Assembly: GCA_002418865.1 (NCBI GenBank)
Contig: DIEY01000037.1
Location: 118,858 to 182,857, forward strand
From: Bacteroidales bacterium UBA5762
GTDB taxonomy: Bacteria; Bacteroidota; Bacteroidia; Bacteroidales; TTA-H9
Direction: 5' to 3'
DNA length: 64,000 nucleotides
This document shows positions 17,245-26,900 of the stretch, piece after piece. The notes below the pieces were generated by a model that ran no database searches, was not told the origin of the DNA, and worked only from the letters and a program-made list of their open reading frames with translations. The stretch's first letter is position 1, and every line of letters starts with the position of its first letter. The position numbers were made by a program, and so were the translations under genes.

Positions 17245-19002
17245 TTAGTTATGCTTTATTTGGAGTGGCCCAGGCAAAGGACTAACATAAAGATAAACTT
17301 CATCGGCACGTGTACACTGTTCGCGATTGGTTACAGAAACGCTGTAATAACCAGTAGTTGATACGGTAATCTGATGAGAGGTTTCTCCGGTATTCCACAA
17401 ATAAGTATAATCAGGGTTAAAGCCGGCATCAAAGGTATGCGATTCTCCTTGGCATATCACCACATCCGGGCCAAGATCTACTACTGGTGAAGGATTGACG
17501 GCAAGATGATGAACATGAACACTATCACATCCTAAAGTATTCGTAGAGCTATCATAATATATTCCAGCGATTTTATAATAAGCTCCTGCAATTAATATGC
17601 TGTCGCCATCACAAATTGTATGAACATGCTCATATTGTTCGGAGCGCTTGTAAAGTAATTCTATAGGTATAAGTGAAGTACTAACCGCAAACCACCATGT
17701 ATTGATGGTATTCTCATCTCCGAGTGCGTAACCCCATGAATGGCAACCCGAAGGGTCAATACATCCGCTAAGATTTACTGAACCACCCAAATTGCTATCA
17801 TCCCAAAATACTTTGGGTTTATTGCCTTGAGGTCGTATTAAGTCTACTATAAATCCCTTCCAAGTCGAAGCGCTATACTCTACGTCATATAAAGGCAAAT
17901 GAGTCAACCCATTGACATAAGTAATTTCAATTCCGATTGTAGTTCCACTTGGCACAGAATCGCCTAATCCATTTAATCCGTTCCAAACTATAGTAGTTGA
18001 ATCTCCACTATAAACCGAGTCGGAAAGATTAATGTCTTCGGGTTGTACACCAGGTTCGGGATTAATTTGCAAAATAATATCTGCAACTCCAGGTTTATTG
18101 ACAAACAGCGTTATATTTAGATGTCCATCGCAGTGATTGGATGTTTTAACCGAATCTACGCCACCCAAGATTCCAGTTGGGAAAAGATTAGAGTCTGGAT
18201 CATTAACGAATATTTTGTATTCTGGATAAGTATAATTTCCAGCTACTGATTTTCGGTCAATGATAAAATTACCCGTATTGGATACTCCCGTTGGGTTACA
18301 TGCGACTGTAAAACGCGCTGGGGCCATTCCATTAAAGTGTATAGAGGTAGTAATTTGGTCATTTGTATAGGGATACATTACTCCTGTAAATGGATGATTG
18401 TTGTTTCCCATTTGGAGCTGCCAATTCTTCGACCATACTCTCCCTCTTTTTTCGATATTACCAGGAGCCACTACGGTGATGTCCCAATAGGTAATATATC
18501 TTTGTCCATTGGGCGGACTCCATGAAAACTCAAAATAAAAATTGCCTGCATAAGGTGGTGTAAATGTCAATGGTTCGTATCCTGCTGTATTTAATGGCTT
18601 TGGCCCATTCACGGCCTGATTATAATCCACTATATATCCATTCCCGGAGGTAGGCAGAGGCATAGGTGTTCCCGACGCAGGATAAACTACTGTTCCAACC
18701 GAATCTTTTATTACAAAAAAAACGTTATTGCTTTCGGGTTTAAAGCCGAAATAAACTATTTCAGTCGCATTCCCTATGGTTACCCAAAGCCGGTATTCGG
18801 GAGGAGCCACAGGTGTTGCAAAAGGGCCTCCGTCATCGCTAGTAACTGGTAAGGAGTAACTTAGTCGAAGTCGTGGATTATAGGTGGCTTCGGGTTGCAA
18901 TTCTCTTGTTCCTTCTGCCTTGGCCAAGACACCCAAGATACTGAAACTTGCTAAAAGAATAAGTAAGGATTTCGAAATGACGATTCTTCCTAATAAATTC
19001 AT
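17245..19002 (-). CDS. Secreted protein, tandem paralog A, shared C-terminal tail
   Basis: 585 residues with a signal peptide ending near AKAEG. The protein is related along its whole length to the next gene upstream (19208-20962): both share an AEGTxxxxP start, GRVWSKxWQ, PTGxxNTGxF, CDGxLxIxxxVNKxGxxDI, TWNGLNGLGxxVPSGT and FWDDSxxGGSVNLxGC motifs. The middle part resembles a domain seen in very large Bacteroidota adhesins. It contains a second cysteine segment (CDGDSILIAG, CDSVHVH) before the terminal beta-domain (PDVVICQGE, YLWNTGET) and ends SPLPGPLQIKHN. Function is unknown; a surface structural or binding role is inferred from context. Confidence 0.75.
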   Translation of the reverse strand: MNLLGRIVISKSLLILLASFSILGVLAKAEGTRELQPEATYNPRLRLSYSLPVTSDDGGPFATPVAPPEYRLWVTIGNATEIVYFGFKPESNNVFFVIKDSVGTVVYPASGTPMPLPTSGNGYIVDYNQAVNGPKPLNTAGYEPLTFTPPYAGNFYFEFSWSPPNGQRYITYWDITVVAPGNIEKRGRVWSKNWQLQMGNNNHPFTGVMYPYTNDQITTSIHFNGMAPARFTVACNPTGVSNTGNFIIDRKSVAGNYTYPEYKIFVNDPDSNLFPTGILGGVDSVKTSNHCDGHLNITLFVNKPGVADIILQINPEPGVQPEDINLSDSVYSGDSTTIVWNGLNGLGDSVPSGTTIGIEITYVNGLTHLPLYDVEYSASTWKGFIVDLIRPQGNKPKVFWDDSNLGGSVNLSGCIDPSGCHSWGYALGDENTINTWWFAVSTSLIPIELLYKRSEQYEHVHTICDGDSILIAGAYYKIAGIYYDSSTNTLGCDSVHVHHLAVNPSPVVDLGPDVVICQGESHTFDAGFNPDYTYLWNTGETSHQITVSTTGYYSVSVTNREQCTRADEVYLYVSPLPGPLQIKHN

Positions 19003-19070
19003 ACTTTAAGTGAAATTATTTAAAGAGATACATATGAAAGAAAATGAGGGAGTTCATGTTTTTCTCATTA

Positions 19071-19078
19071 CAAACATA
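19071..19078 (-). promoter_or_regulatory. Candidate -7 box for paralog A
   Basis: The minus strand reads TATGTTTG (TAnnTTTG), about 70 bases upstream of the ATG at 19002. The 205-base gap 19003-19207 is otherwise featureless. Confidence 0.35.
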
Positions 19079-19207
19079 CATAAAAGTTGATATACATTAC
19101 ATTTATTTGTTTATCCATCTTAATAAATTACATTGAGTTTGGTGCTTTGTTATATTAATAATGCCTCGAGGGAGTGTATAGATAATTAACTTAAGCCAAA
19201 ATAAATA

Positions 19208-20962
19208 TTAGTTATGGTAAATAAGTCGAGGTGTGGGTTTAGGGAAACTAAGATAATTTACCGATCCAACTCCAGTGCATCCTGCGGGGTTGGTTACATT
19301 TACGGTATAAGTTCCTGATTGAGTAACGATGATGGATTGAGTAGTAGCGCCATTGCTCCATTGGTATTGATAGCCGTTGCCCGAAGGAGCAGTAAATTGG
19401 ACAGGAAGGCCGTTGCAAACAGTAGTATCGGGGCCTAAATTTACAATTGGTGTTGGTCTTAAAGTTAAAACAGTAGTTACTATACTATCACATCCTTGTT
19501 GATTTGTGAGGTTATTGATATATGTTCCTGCAGTATTTACCCAATACCCATTAATTAAAATTGAATCGCCTTCACAGATACTGGTTTCAATAGTTCCTGC
19601 ATACGAGCGTCGATAATTTACGGTAACAGGATCGCCAGTGGTACTCGAAGCATACCACCATGTGTTGATATAATTATTATTTCCTACTTGATAAGAAAAT
19701 GAATGGCAACCCGTAGCCAAAGTGCAGCCATCAAGATTAACCGAACCTCCAACTTCCGAGTCATCCCAAAAAAGGGCAGGTGAAGAGCCGGCTGGCCGAA
19801 TCAATGATACGATGAAACCATAAGGATGTGTATCGGGATCACGCAAAGGCAGATTGGTTAACCCATTAATGTAAGTAACTGTAATCGTAAAATCCGTACC
19901 ACTGGGAACGGGTAAACCTAATCCATTCAAGCCATTCCATGTGATAGTGTTCATGCCAACATTCACATTGGCTGTAAGACTCAAATCCTCGGCTTGCGTC
20001 CCAGGCAAAGGATTGATATTGAAAAAAATATCTACCTTTCCTGCTTTATTTACGGGAACGAAAATATCAAGATTGCCATCGCAATGGCTATCTGTTGTAA
20101 TGGGACCAGTTATGGACCCAAATGCTCCGGTTGGATAAATAGTAATATCGGGATCATTCAGAAAAATCTTGTATTGCGCATTTACCGTATAATTAGTGCC
20201 ATTTTTTGATTTGCGGTCTTCTTCGAAAACTCCTGTATTGGTAATCCCCGTAGGGTTGCAGTAAACAGTGAAGACATATGGTTGAATGCCATTAAAATCG
20301 ATTTTGGTTACAATGCCATCATCAGCATATACAAAAAGACTTCCAGTAAATTCGTTGTTTTGATTCCCCGAGGTAAACTGCCATGCTTTCGACCATACTC
20401 TTCCATCCACTTCCTGATTAGCCAAATTTCCGACTGTGATATCGAAGTATTTAAAACGACATCGATCGGGAGAACTCCAACCTGAGTAATTGTACGAAAA
20501 TTCGATATAATAATCTCCTGTCATAGTAGCCGTATGAGTCAAAGCGGTATAACCGCCTGTGTTTCCACTCAAATTGCTTGGGCCAATGGTTGCCTGATTA
20601 TAAGTTGAAATGTAACCTGCACCAGAAGTTGGAAGGTTAGCTGGTCCCATGGCAATGGTACCATCAGGTTTACGTAATCGGTATTGTACATCTGAAATGG
20701 TCCCACCATAATTATCGATACGATCACCAAAGCCAAAACAGATTTTTTCTCCAACTGTTTTTATATGTATGTTGAGCCTATCATCCACACCGCAATCGAA
20801 CCATGCGAAATTGCTGAACGAAGGCATAAGTTGCAATTCACCATAACTGCTGGCCGTAGGCATAATTTGTTTGGTTCCTTCGGCTGATAATTTCATAGAA
20901 ATGAGTAGAAATACGATCAAAATTTGTGAAGCAAATAGCTTTTTGAAGCTGGTTAGTATCAT
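19208..20962 (-). CDS. Secreted protein, tandem paralog B, shared C-terminal tail
   Basis: 584 residues, signal peptide with cleavage near KLSAEG. It is a full-length paralog of 17245-19002 (same length within one residue, same motif order), so the two arose by tandem duplication, although divergence is considerable. Its terminal domain is more divergent (PDTTVCNGL, YQWSNGATT) and ends FPKPTPRLIYHN, still matching the cluster tail at P-P-x-x-I-x-H-N. Only about 31 bases separate its start from the true end of the upstream IgGFc-like gene (20994), and no promoter-like box lies in that gap, so the two are probably co-transcribed. Function unknown. Confidence 0.75.
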   Translation of the reverse strand: MILTSFKKLFASQILIVFLLISMKLSAEGTKQIMPTASSYGELQLMPSFSNFAWFDCGVDDRLNIHIKTVGEKICFGFGDRIDNYGGTISDVQYRLRKPDGTIAMGPANLPTSGAGYISTYNQATIGPSNLSGNTGGYTALTHTATMTGDYYIEFSYNYSGWSSPDRCRFKYFDITVGNLANQEVDGRVWSKAWQFTSGNQNNEFTGSLFVYADDGIVTKIDFNGIQPYVFTVYCNPTGITNTGVFEEDRKSKNGTNYTVNAQYKIFLNDPDITIYPTGAFGSITGPITTDSHCDGNLDIFVPVNKAGKVDIFFNINPLPGTQAEDLSLTANVNVGMNTITWNGLNGLGLPVPSGTDFTITVTYINGLTNLPLRDPDTHPYGFIVSLIRPAGSSPALFWDDSEVGGSVNLDGCTLATGCHSFSYQVGNNNYINTWWYASSTTGDPVTVNYRRSYAGTIETSICEGDSILINGYWVNTAGTYINNLTNQQGCDSIVTTVLTLRPTPIVNLGPDTTVCNGLPVQFTAPSGNGYQYQWSNGATTQSIIVTQSGTYTVNVTNPAGCTGVGSVNYLSFPKPTPRLIYHN

Positions 20963-20993
20963 AGAGCTCGTCAGTAGGGTTTAGTTTCTATAT

Positions 20994-22804
20994 TCAATTG
21001 TGTTTTATGGGTTTTGGAGTAGGTAAAGGATGAACCGAAAGTTGTATGGTATCTGAATAATGGCATCCATTCTCATCTTGAACTGTAACGGTATAAGTTC
21101 CTGCAGTTCCTGTTGTATAGGTTTGTGTTTGAATATTTCCCGGAGTCCAGAGATAATTGAATATCCTGCACCTGCGTTGAAAGTAGCAGTTTGTCCCTCA
21201 CAAATTCCCACATCGGGACCTAAATTGACGGGAGTGTTAGGATAATACGAAATGACTATGGTATCGTATAGATTGCAAAGGTTTTCGGTCACATGAACCC
21301 AAAAAGTATCCGCATCTTTTACCCATATAGCAGAAGTAGTTTCACCAGTACTCCATTCATAACTTTCTCTTCCAGCTCCTGCATCCAGATAGGTGCTATC
21401 ACCAAAGCAAATAGTTCTATCTGGGCCTAAATTTACCGATGCAAAATTTGAAAAAAATCCATACCGTGAATTACTAGAAGAATTACCATACAATACTCCA
21501 AGATGGAATAATCCTGATGAATTAGAGATTCGATATGCCGTGTTAGGGATAACTCCCGACATATTTCCCAAACGAGCATAAACCCATTCATCTGCTGTAC
21601 CCGGAACTGTCTGAAAATTACTCGCAGATATGCTAAAAGTTGAAGGGTTGACCGAAAAGGATCCTTGATTTCCTGACCGAGTAAATAAAATTAAGCCAAA
21701 CTGAGAACCCGATACACTGCTTCTTGTAAATACAATCTCGTTAGAACCCGTACATTCTATCGGTGGAATGACAGCACCAGCTGGTTGCTGATTATAACCC
21801 GACATATGAAAAACCTCTACCGGTTTCGATGCAGAGAGATAAATTGCATTTTCATCACCAAAATTATAAGTGTAAAATTCACCTGAATTATTAATTGTAG
21901 CCACATAAGTTCCATTGATATAGATGGCCGTATTGGCCGAATCGGCAAAAACATAGACGTGGTCTGCGGATTGAGATGAACCTGATTGGATAAAATAGCC
22001 TTTTACGACAATGTATTCTTTACCAAATACATCGTAAGAAATAATTTGATCGCCAATCAAATCGGGGCCAATAGTCGTGCAAGACTGACACTGGCAAACA
22101 GAATCGTCATTCACAGTCACAGCAATGGGTTTATCTGAAGTTATAAGCGTTCCAGCTGCGTGCTCTTCAGGACTTTGGCCAATGGAACGACATGCATAGG
22201 TTTGGCCCTTATTCAGTGTGATTGTAAATGGTATATTGGCTGCATGTCCTTCAATAGCTACGGTAGGTTTTATAGTAACATGAGTGTTGTCTTCTGTGGC
22301 TACAACAACAAACCATGAATACTTTGTCCCTCCTAAATCGGTTCTTTGACTATTGTAATACGTTTTTTGAAATGGAACTATAAACCTTGTTCCCAAAGCA
22401 TTTCTCCCTTTTAGGGTAAAAATGTCGGGATTACTCGAGCTGCTTTGTTCGTAATATGCAGTGATGGGAGAAGTACTGGTAAGTTTTAAACCATAGTTAA
22501 GAACTTGATTTTGAGGTTTTGTTTCGATTACTTCCGTTAAATCGTTTGGGTTATACAAATCAAAGGTATAAGTACTATTGGCAGGGACATTAACCGTAAT
22601 AGGAGTAAATTCAGGCCGTGCCGGCTGACTTAAAGTAATAGTGGCGGATGAAGTAAAAGTGGCTACTCGAATATAAAGAGGCCTATCGCGCAATCCATTA
22701 TGAGATTCATTTTCTGGCCCTGCAAACCAAAATTCAGTATCAGATTGCGAAAAGGCATTTAACGTTATCAAGAAGCCCATTAATAAAAGTAAGAAATCCC
22801 TCAT
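20994..22804 (-). CDS. Secreted IgGFc-binding-like protein, frameshifted near its C-terminus
   Basis: The protein starts at 22804 with a signal peptide (MRDFLLLLMG, cleavage near AFSQ) and an IgGFc-binding-like region (TEFWFAGPE, VPANSTYTF, NYGLKLTSTS, KPIAVTVNDDS), paralogous to 11747-13543. In the original frame it stops at 21005 after a nonsense tail (599 residues). From about 21160 a neighbouring frame continues the expected domain (YLWTPGN, YTVTVQDENGC, YSDTIQL) and ends HPLPTPKPIKHN with a stop at 20994-20996. The break lies at about 21155-21166, where one missing base would restore the usual GYxxYLW motif. This is either a sequencing or assembly error or a real C-terminal truncation that removes the shared tail. 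Confidence 0.75.
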
Positions 22805-22859
22805 TTTATTATTTCAATGTTTTTATGACAACATAAAGTGTTATTTTGTTGTAGTAATG

Positions 22860-22867
22860 CAAAGATA
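22860..22867 (-). promoter_or_regulatory. Candidate -7 box for the right-hand end of the surface-protein cluster
   Basis: The minus strand reads TATCTTTG (TAnnTTTG), about 56 bases upstream of the ATG at 22804. It would drive the IgGFc-like gene and probably paralog B. No clear -33 element. Confidence 0.4.
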
Positions 22868-22988
22868 TAGCTTAAATAATTACATAATTACGAATTCTAT
22901 ATTATAAAATACCTAAGAGGACTCTACACCCAATAAACCTTTTAACGGTTCTCCCCGACCCTTGACGTTTGAATGAAGTGAAGTTTTA

Positions 22989-22996
22989 TATTTTTG
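22989..22996 (+). promoter_or_regulatory. Candidate -7 box for the small hypothetical gene
   Basis: TATTTTTG matches TAnnTTTG 20 bases before the ATG at 23016. A TTTG at 22968-22971 lies 17 bases upstream, close to the usual -33 spacing. Confidence 0.45.
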
Positions 22997-23015
22997 CAAC
23001 CGCATAGATAGATGA

Positions 23016-23246
23016 ATGAACGCTTATTACCAAAACAAGGAAGAGCTGATAGAAATTATAGGTGAAAAAATTGCCTTTTTGAATAGAGTACTATTTCACA
23101 GTTCTTCATCTGAATTTCCTTTGGAAGAAGTAATAGAGGCCATCGCTTTTTTGAAAGATCATAAATATATTCTTACCGGGCAAGGTTTAAATCAGCTGGA
23201 ATTCTATATTCGTGAAGCTGAAGAGATGTTAAAATCATATTTATAA
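23016..23246 (+). CDS. Small hypothetical protein, 76 residues
   Basis: A short acidic protein (MNAYYQNKEELIEII start) predicted to be mostly alpha-helical, with no signal peptide, membrane segment or cysteine. I do not recognise the family. It is likely real: it has a promoter-like box at 22989-22996, ordinary composition for its neighbours, and an end that overlaps the convergent gene by only 6 bases. Function not known; a small cytosolic helical protein is all that can be said. Confidence 0.55.
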   Translation: MNAYYQNKEELIEIIGEKIAFLNRVLFHSSSSEFPLEEVIEAIAFLKDHKYILTGQGLNQLEFYIREAEEMLKSYL

Positions 23247-23900
23247 TGAACTTGAGCCATTTTTAAGGTAGAAAAAAGGTTTATCATCTTCAAATCTAAT
23301 CCCAATTATATCCATTAACATTAATTGCAAAGCCATTTCGTTGGCATAGTGCGTGCTGATACCCAGCAATCGTCTGAAACTCTCTATGCTTACTAATCCC
23401 TGTTTTTCAAGCATTTGCAGAAAAAACTTTTCAGTTGGACCGTAAGATAAAGTAGTCATCTCACCCGAAGATTTTCGTTTCCAATATTCTATCCATATTT
23501 TTGGTGCTTTAATGTCCCTATCATCCTGTCGAATCCAGGCATTCCAATGATTAAATTCGTCTTGCGCATAATAAGGACGTTTTGGTCCTTGTTGAATAGT
23601 AATCTCTAAAATTATTTTTCCTTCTATATTCCATTCGAGGCTTTTAAAGTCAATTTGTGGGCGTGAGAAAATATGTGCAGCAGTTTCTATCATGTGGAGC
23701 TCTTCGGTTGAGTTTATTCCTGCAATAACTCCATTATCTTTTACTCCAATCAATAACCGACCTCCGTCGGTATTGGCAAATGCAACTATCGAACGGGCAA
23801 TTTTTCGGGAATCATTTACCGCAAATTTAAAATCTAACTGCTGATTCTCACCTTCCTCAATGAGCTTCTTTATATATGATTTTTTTGCATGGGAGGCCAT
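23241..23900 (-). CDS. AlbA_2-domain (Schlafen-type) protein
   Basis: 219 residues. Residues about 10-120 match the AlbA_2 putative nucleic-acid-binding domain: EGENQQLDFKF near the start, then ARSIVAFANTDGGRLLIGVKDNG and GINS. The C-terminal part (about 150-219) has a helical segment consistent with a winged-helix-like fold (LLGISTHYANEMALQLMLMD). In Bacteroidota such proteins are often annotated as ATP-binding or transcriptional regulators, but the specific role here is unknown. It is divergent from the GH65 fusion gene (84-base gap) and converges on the small gene 23016-23246 with a 6-base overlap. Confidence 0.75.
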   Translation of the reverse strand: MASHAKKSYIKKLIEEGENQQLDFKFAVNDSRKIARSIVAFANTDGGRLLIGVKDNGVIAGINSTEELHMIETAAHIFSRPQIDFKSLEWNIEGKIILEITIQQGPKRPYYAQDEFNHWNAWIRQDDRDIKAPKIWIEYWKRKSSGEMTTLSYGPTEKFFLQMLEKQGLVSIESFRRLLGISTHYANEMALQLMLMDIIGIRFEDDKPFFYLKNGSSSL

Positions 23901-23934
23901 AGCTCAGTTATCATTTAAAACCACAGTATATTTA

Positions 23935-23963
23935 TTGATGGTAGTGCAAATATCCTAATTTTG
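23935..23963 (+). promoter_or_regulatory. Promoter candidate for the beta-PGM/GH65 fusion gene
   Basis: TTG at 23935-23937 and TAATTTTG at 23956-23963 are separated by 18 bases, close to the Bacteroidota -33/-7 arrangement. The start codon is at 23985, giving a short leader. Confidence 0.5.
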
Positions 23964-23984
23964 TGCCAGTAAATAGGTAAAATT

Positions 23985-26900
23985 ATGCTTAAATATTATC
24001 CTTTTAAGGCTGTAATATTCGATTTGGATGGTGTTATTACCCAAACGGCATTAGTTCATAGCGCCGCATGGAAGAAAATGTTCGATGAATTTCTTTTAAG
24101 CTGGAGTAAAAGGAATGGAATTGAATTTCAGGAGTTTGAACATCATCGCGATTATCTTTCTTATATTGATGGCAAACCACGTTATCAAGGTGTGGAGTCT
24201 TTTCTCAAATCACGCAATATTGAACTGCCATTTGGAGTTCCTACCGACCCGCCTGAAATGGAAACAATATGTGGACTCGGTAACAGAAAAAATCAGGTTT
24301 TTAATGAAGTTCTTGAAAAAGAAGGTGTAAAGGTTTATCAAACTACTATAGATTTGATTTATGAACTTCGTAAAAATGGAATTCATACGGCTGTAGCATC
24401 TTCCAGTAAAAATTGTAAGGCAGTGCTTGAAAGAGCAGGCATTCTTAATCTGTTTGAAACTGTGGTGGATGGAAATGTTTCTGCTGAATTAGGATTGGAA
24501 GGCAAACCTGCACCGGATATTTTTATTACTGCATGTAAAAACATAGATGTTTCTCCCTATAAAGCCGTTGTCGTTGAGGATGCTGTATCTGGCATAGAGG
24601 CTGGTAAAAATGGCAATTTTGGATTTGTTCTGGGTGTTGCCCGTGAAAACAATAATCACGAGTTGCTTATCCATGGTGCTGATAGGGTGGTTACAGATAT
24701 CGGTGAATTAGGAGGAATTAATGGAATAATGGATTGGTTTGTCAATGGTTTGCCTGTTGACAACCATAGTCTAATTTACTATGATCTCGTACCCGAGAAA
24801 GAAAAACAAAGAGAGACTCTTTTAGCAATCGGGAATGGATACTTTGCTACACGTGGCTCGATGGAGGAGGTGGTCAGCAATGCATATAATTATCCTGCTA
24901 CTTATATGGCTGGCGTATATAATCGCCTCGTTTCGCGAGTAGCTGAAAGAGACGTTGAGAATGAAGATTTTGTAAATTGTATTCATTGGTTGCCTATCAC
25001 CTTCAAGATTGGAAATGGAGAATGGTTCGATCCTATTAAGGCCGAAATTATTGAAATTCAACGCCAATTAGATTTTCACTCGGGCATTTTGAAAAAAAAG
25101 ATGACAGTTAGGTTTGAAGGGAAAACCAGTAGAATAGTATCAGAACGGTTTGTTTCTATGCACAACAGACATTTTGCCGCTCAGCAATACAAAATAATCG
25201 CCGTCGATTATGATGATGAAATTACGATAAAGGCTGGGCTCGACGTCGACTTAATCAATGATGGCGTAGAGCGCTATCGTTCTCTGAACCAGAAACATAT
25301 TTTGCCTATGGAAGAAAAAGTAAATGGCAATTCTGGTTACGTTGTGGCTATCACTTCCCAAAGCAATATAAAGATTGCTTGCAGTTATATTTTGAATGCC
25401 AACAAGGAAGGCCATTGGGAGCCACATATCAGTAAAGGCAAAGCCTCTTCGATGTTTACTACTCACATTAAGTCTGATGAAGAACTTACAATGACTAAAC
25501 GTGTTATCCTATGCAACAGCCTTACAAATGATGATCCTTTAAATTTAGTTTTAAGTGAAGGTAAAAATTTAAAATCGTATGAAGAATTGAGAGAACTATC
25601 GGAGACGGCATGGCGAAATGTTTGGGCCAGAGTAGATATTGAACTCGAAGGAGATCGTTTAGCTCAAAAGATTTTTCGATTGAATCTCTTTCATTTGTTT
25701 GTTACGGCTTCACCCCACAATGCCTTGCTTGACGCCGGTATTCCTGCGCGCGGAATGCATGGCGAAGCATACCGTGGGCATATTTTCTGGGATGAATTGT
25801 TTATACTTCCGGTTTATAATTTAAGTTTTCCGGAAATCAGCCGCAGTGCTTTGATGTATCGTTATCGCCGATTACCTGCTGCACGAGAATATGCTCGTAA
25901 ACATGGTGAAAGAGGAGCCATGTTTCCATGGCAGAGTGGGAGTTCGGGTAGAGAAGAAACTCAAGTAGTACATTTGAATCCAGTGTCTGGTATATGGGGC
26001 GATGATTACAGCTCTCTTCAGCGCCATGTTTCACTGGCTATAGCTTATAATATATGGGAATATTATCATTGCACCCTTGACCAGCAGTTTATGAAAGATT
26101 ACGGAGCCGAGCTTTTTTTTGACATTTGCATGTTTTGGACTGGTTTATGCCGAAAAGATGCTAAAGATGGGAAGTACCATATTCGAGGCGTTATGGGGCC
26201 GGATGAGTTTCATGAAAAATATCCCAATGCTGAGCATGGCGGCCTCGATGATAATGCTTATACCAACTTGATGACCGTGTGGACTCTCCAAAAAGCATAT
26301 CAAATCAGAAACATTATAGGTGAAGAATGTTTTGGTGAAGTTGCCAAGAAAATTAGTTTAAATGAGCAAGAATGGGAAAGATGGGAAGATATAGGCCATA
26401 ATCTGTCGCTCGTCATCAATGAAGAAGGAATCATAGCCCAGTTTGATGGATATTTTGAACTCAAGGAACTCGATTGGGAATATTTTAAAAACAAGTATGG
26501 CAATGTCTATCGCATGGACCGCTTACTGAAAGCCGAAGGTTTATCACCCGACGACTTCAAGGTCGCTAAACAAGCTGATGTTTTAATGATTTTCTATAAT
26601 CTTTTGCCCGAGGAAGTAAATCAGTTGCTTCAAGAGATGGGTTATGTCTTACCCGAAGATTATTTAAAGAAAAATTTTTGGTATTATCTAAATCGAACCT
26701 CGCATGGTAGTACGCTCAGCCGCGTAGTTCATGCTAAACTGGCTCATTTAGTAGGCGAAGAGGAATTGGCTTGGCAAATGTTTCGTGAGGCTTTGCTGAG
26801 TGATTATGTGGATATACAAGGCGGGACTACGGCCGAAGGAATTCATGCTGGAGTAATGGCCGGCACTATCTGGTTGGCCTTGAATCTTTATGCAGGACTG

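Noticed and set aside
23985..24720. HAD part of the fusion as trehalose-6-phosphate phosphatase
   Set aside because: The DLDGVITQTALVHSAAWK segment, cap region and EDAVSGIEAG motif are those of beta-phosphoglucomutases.
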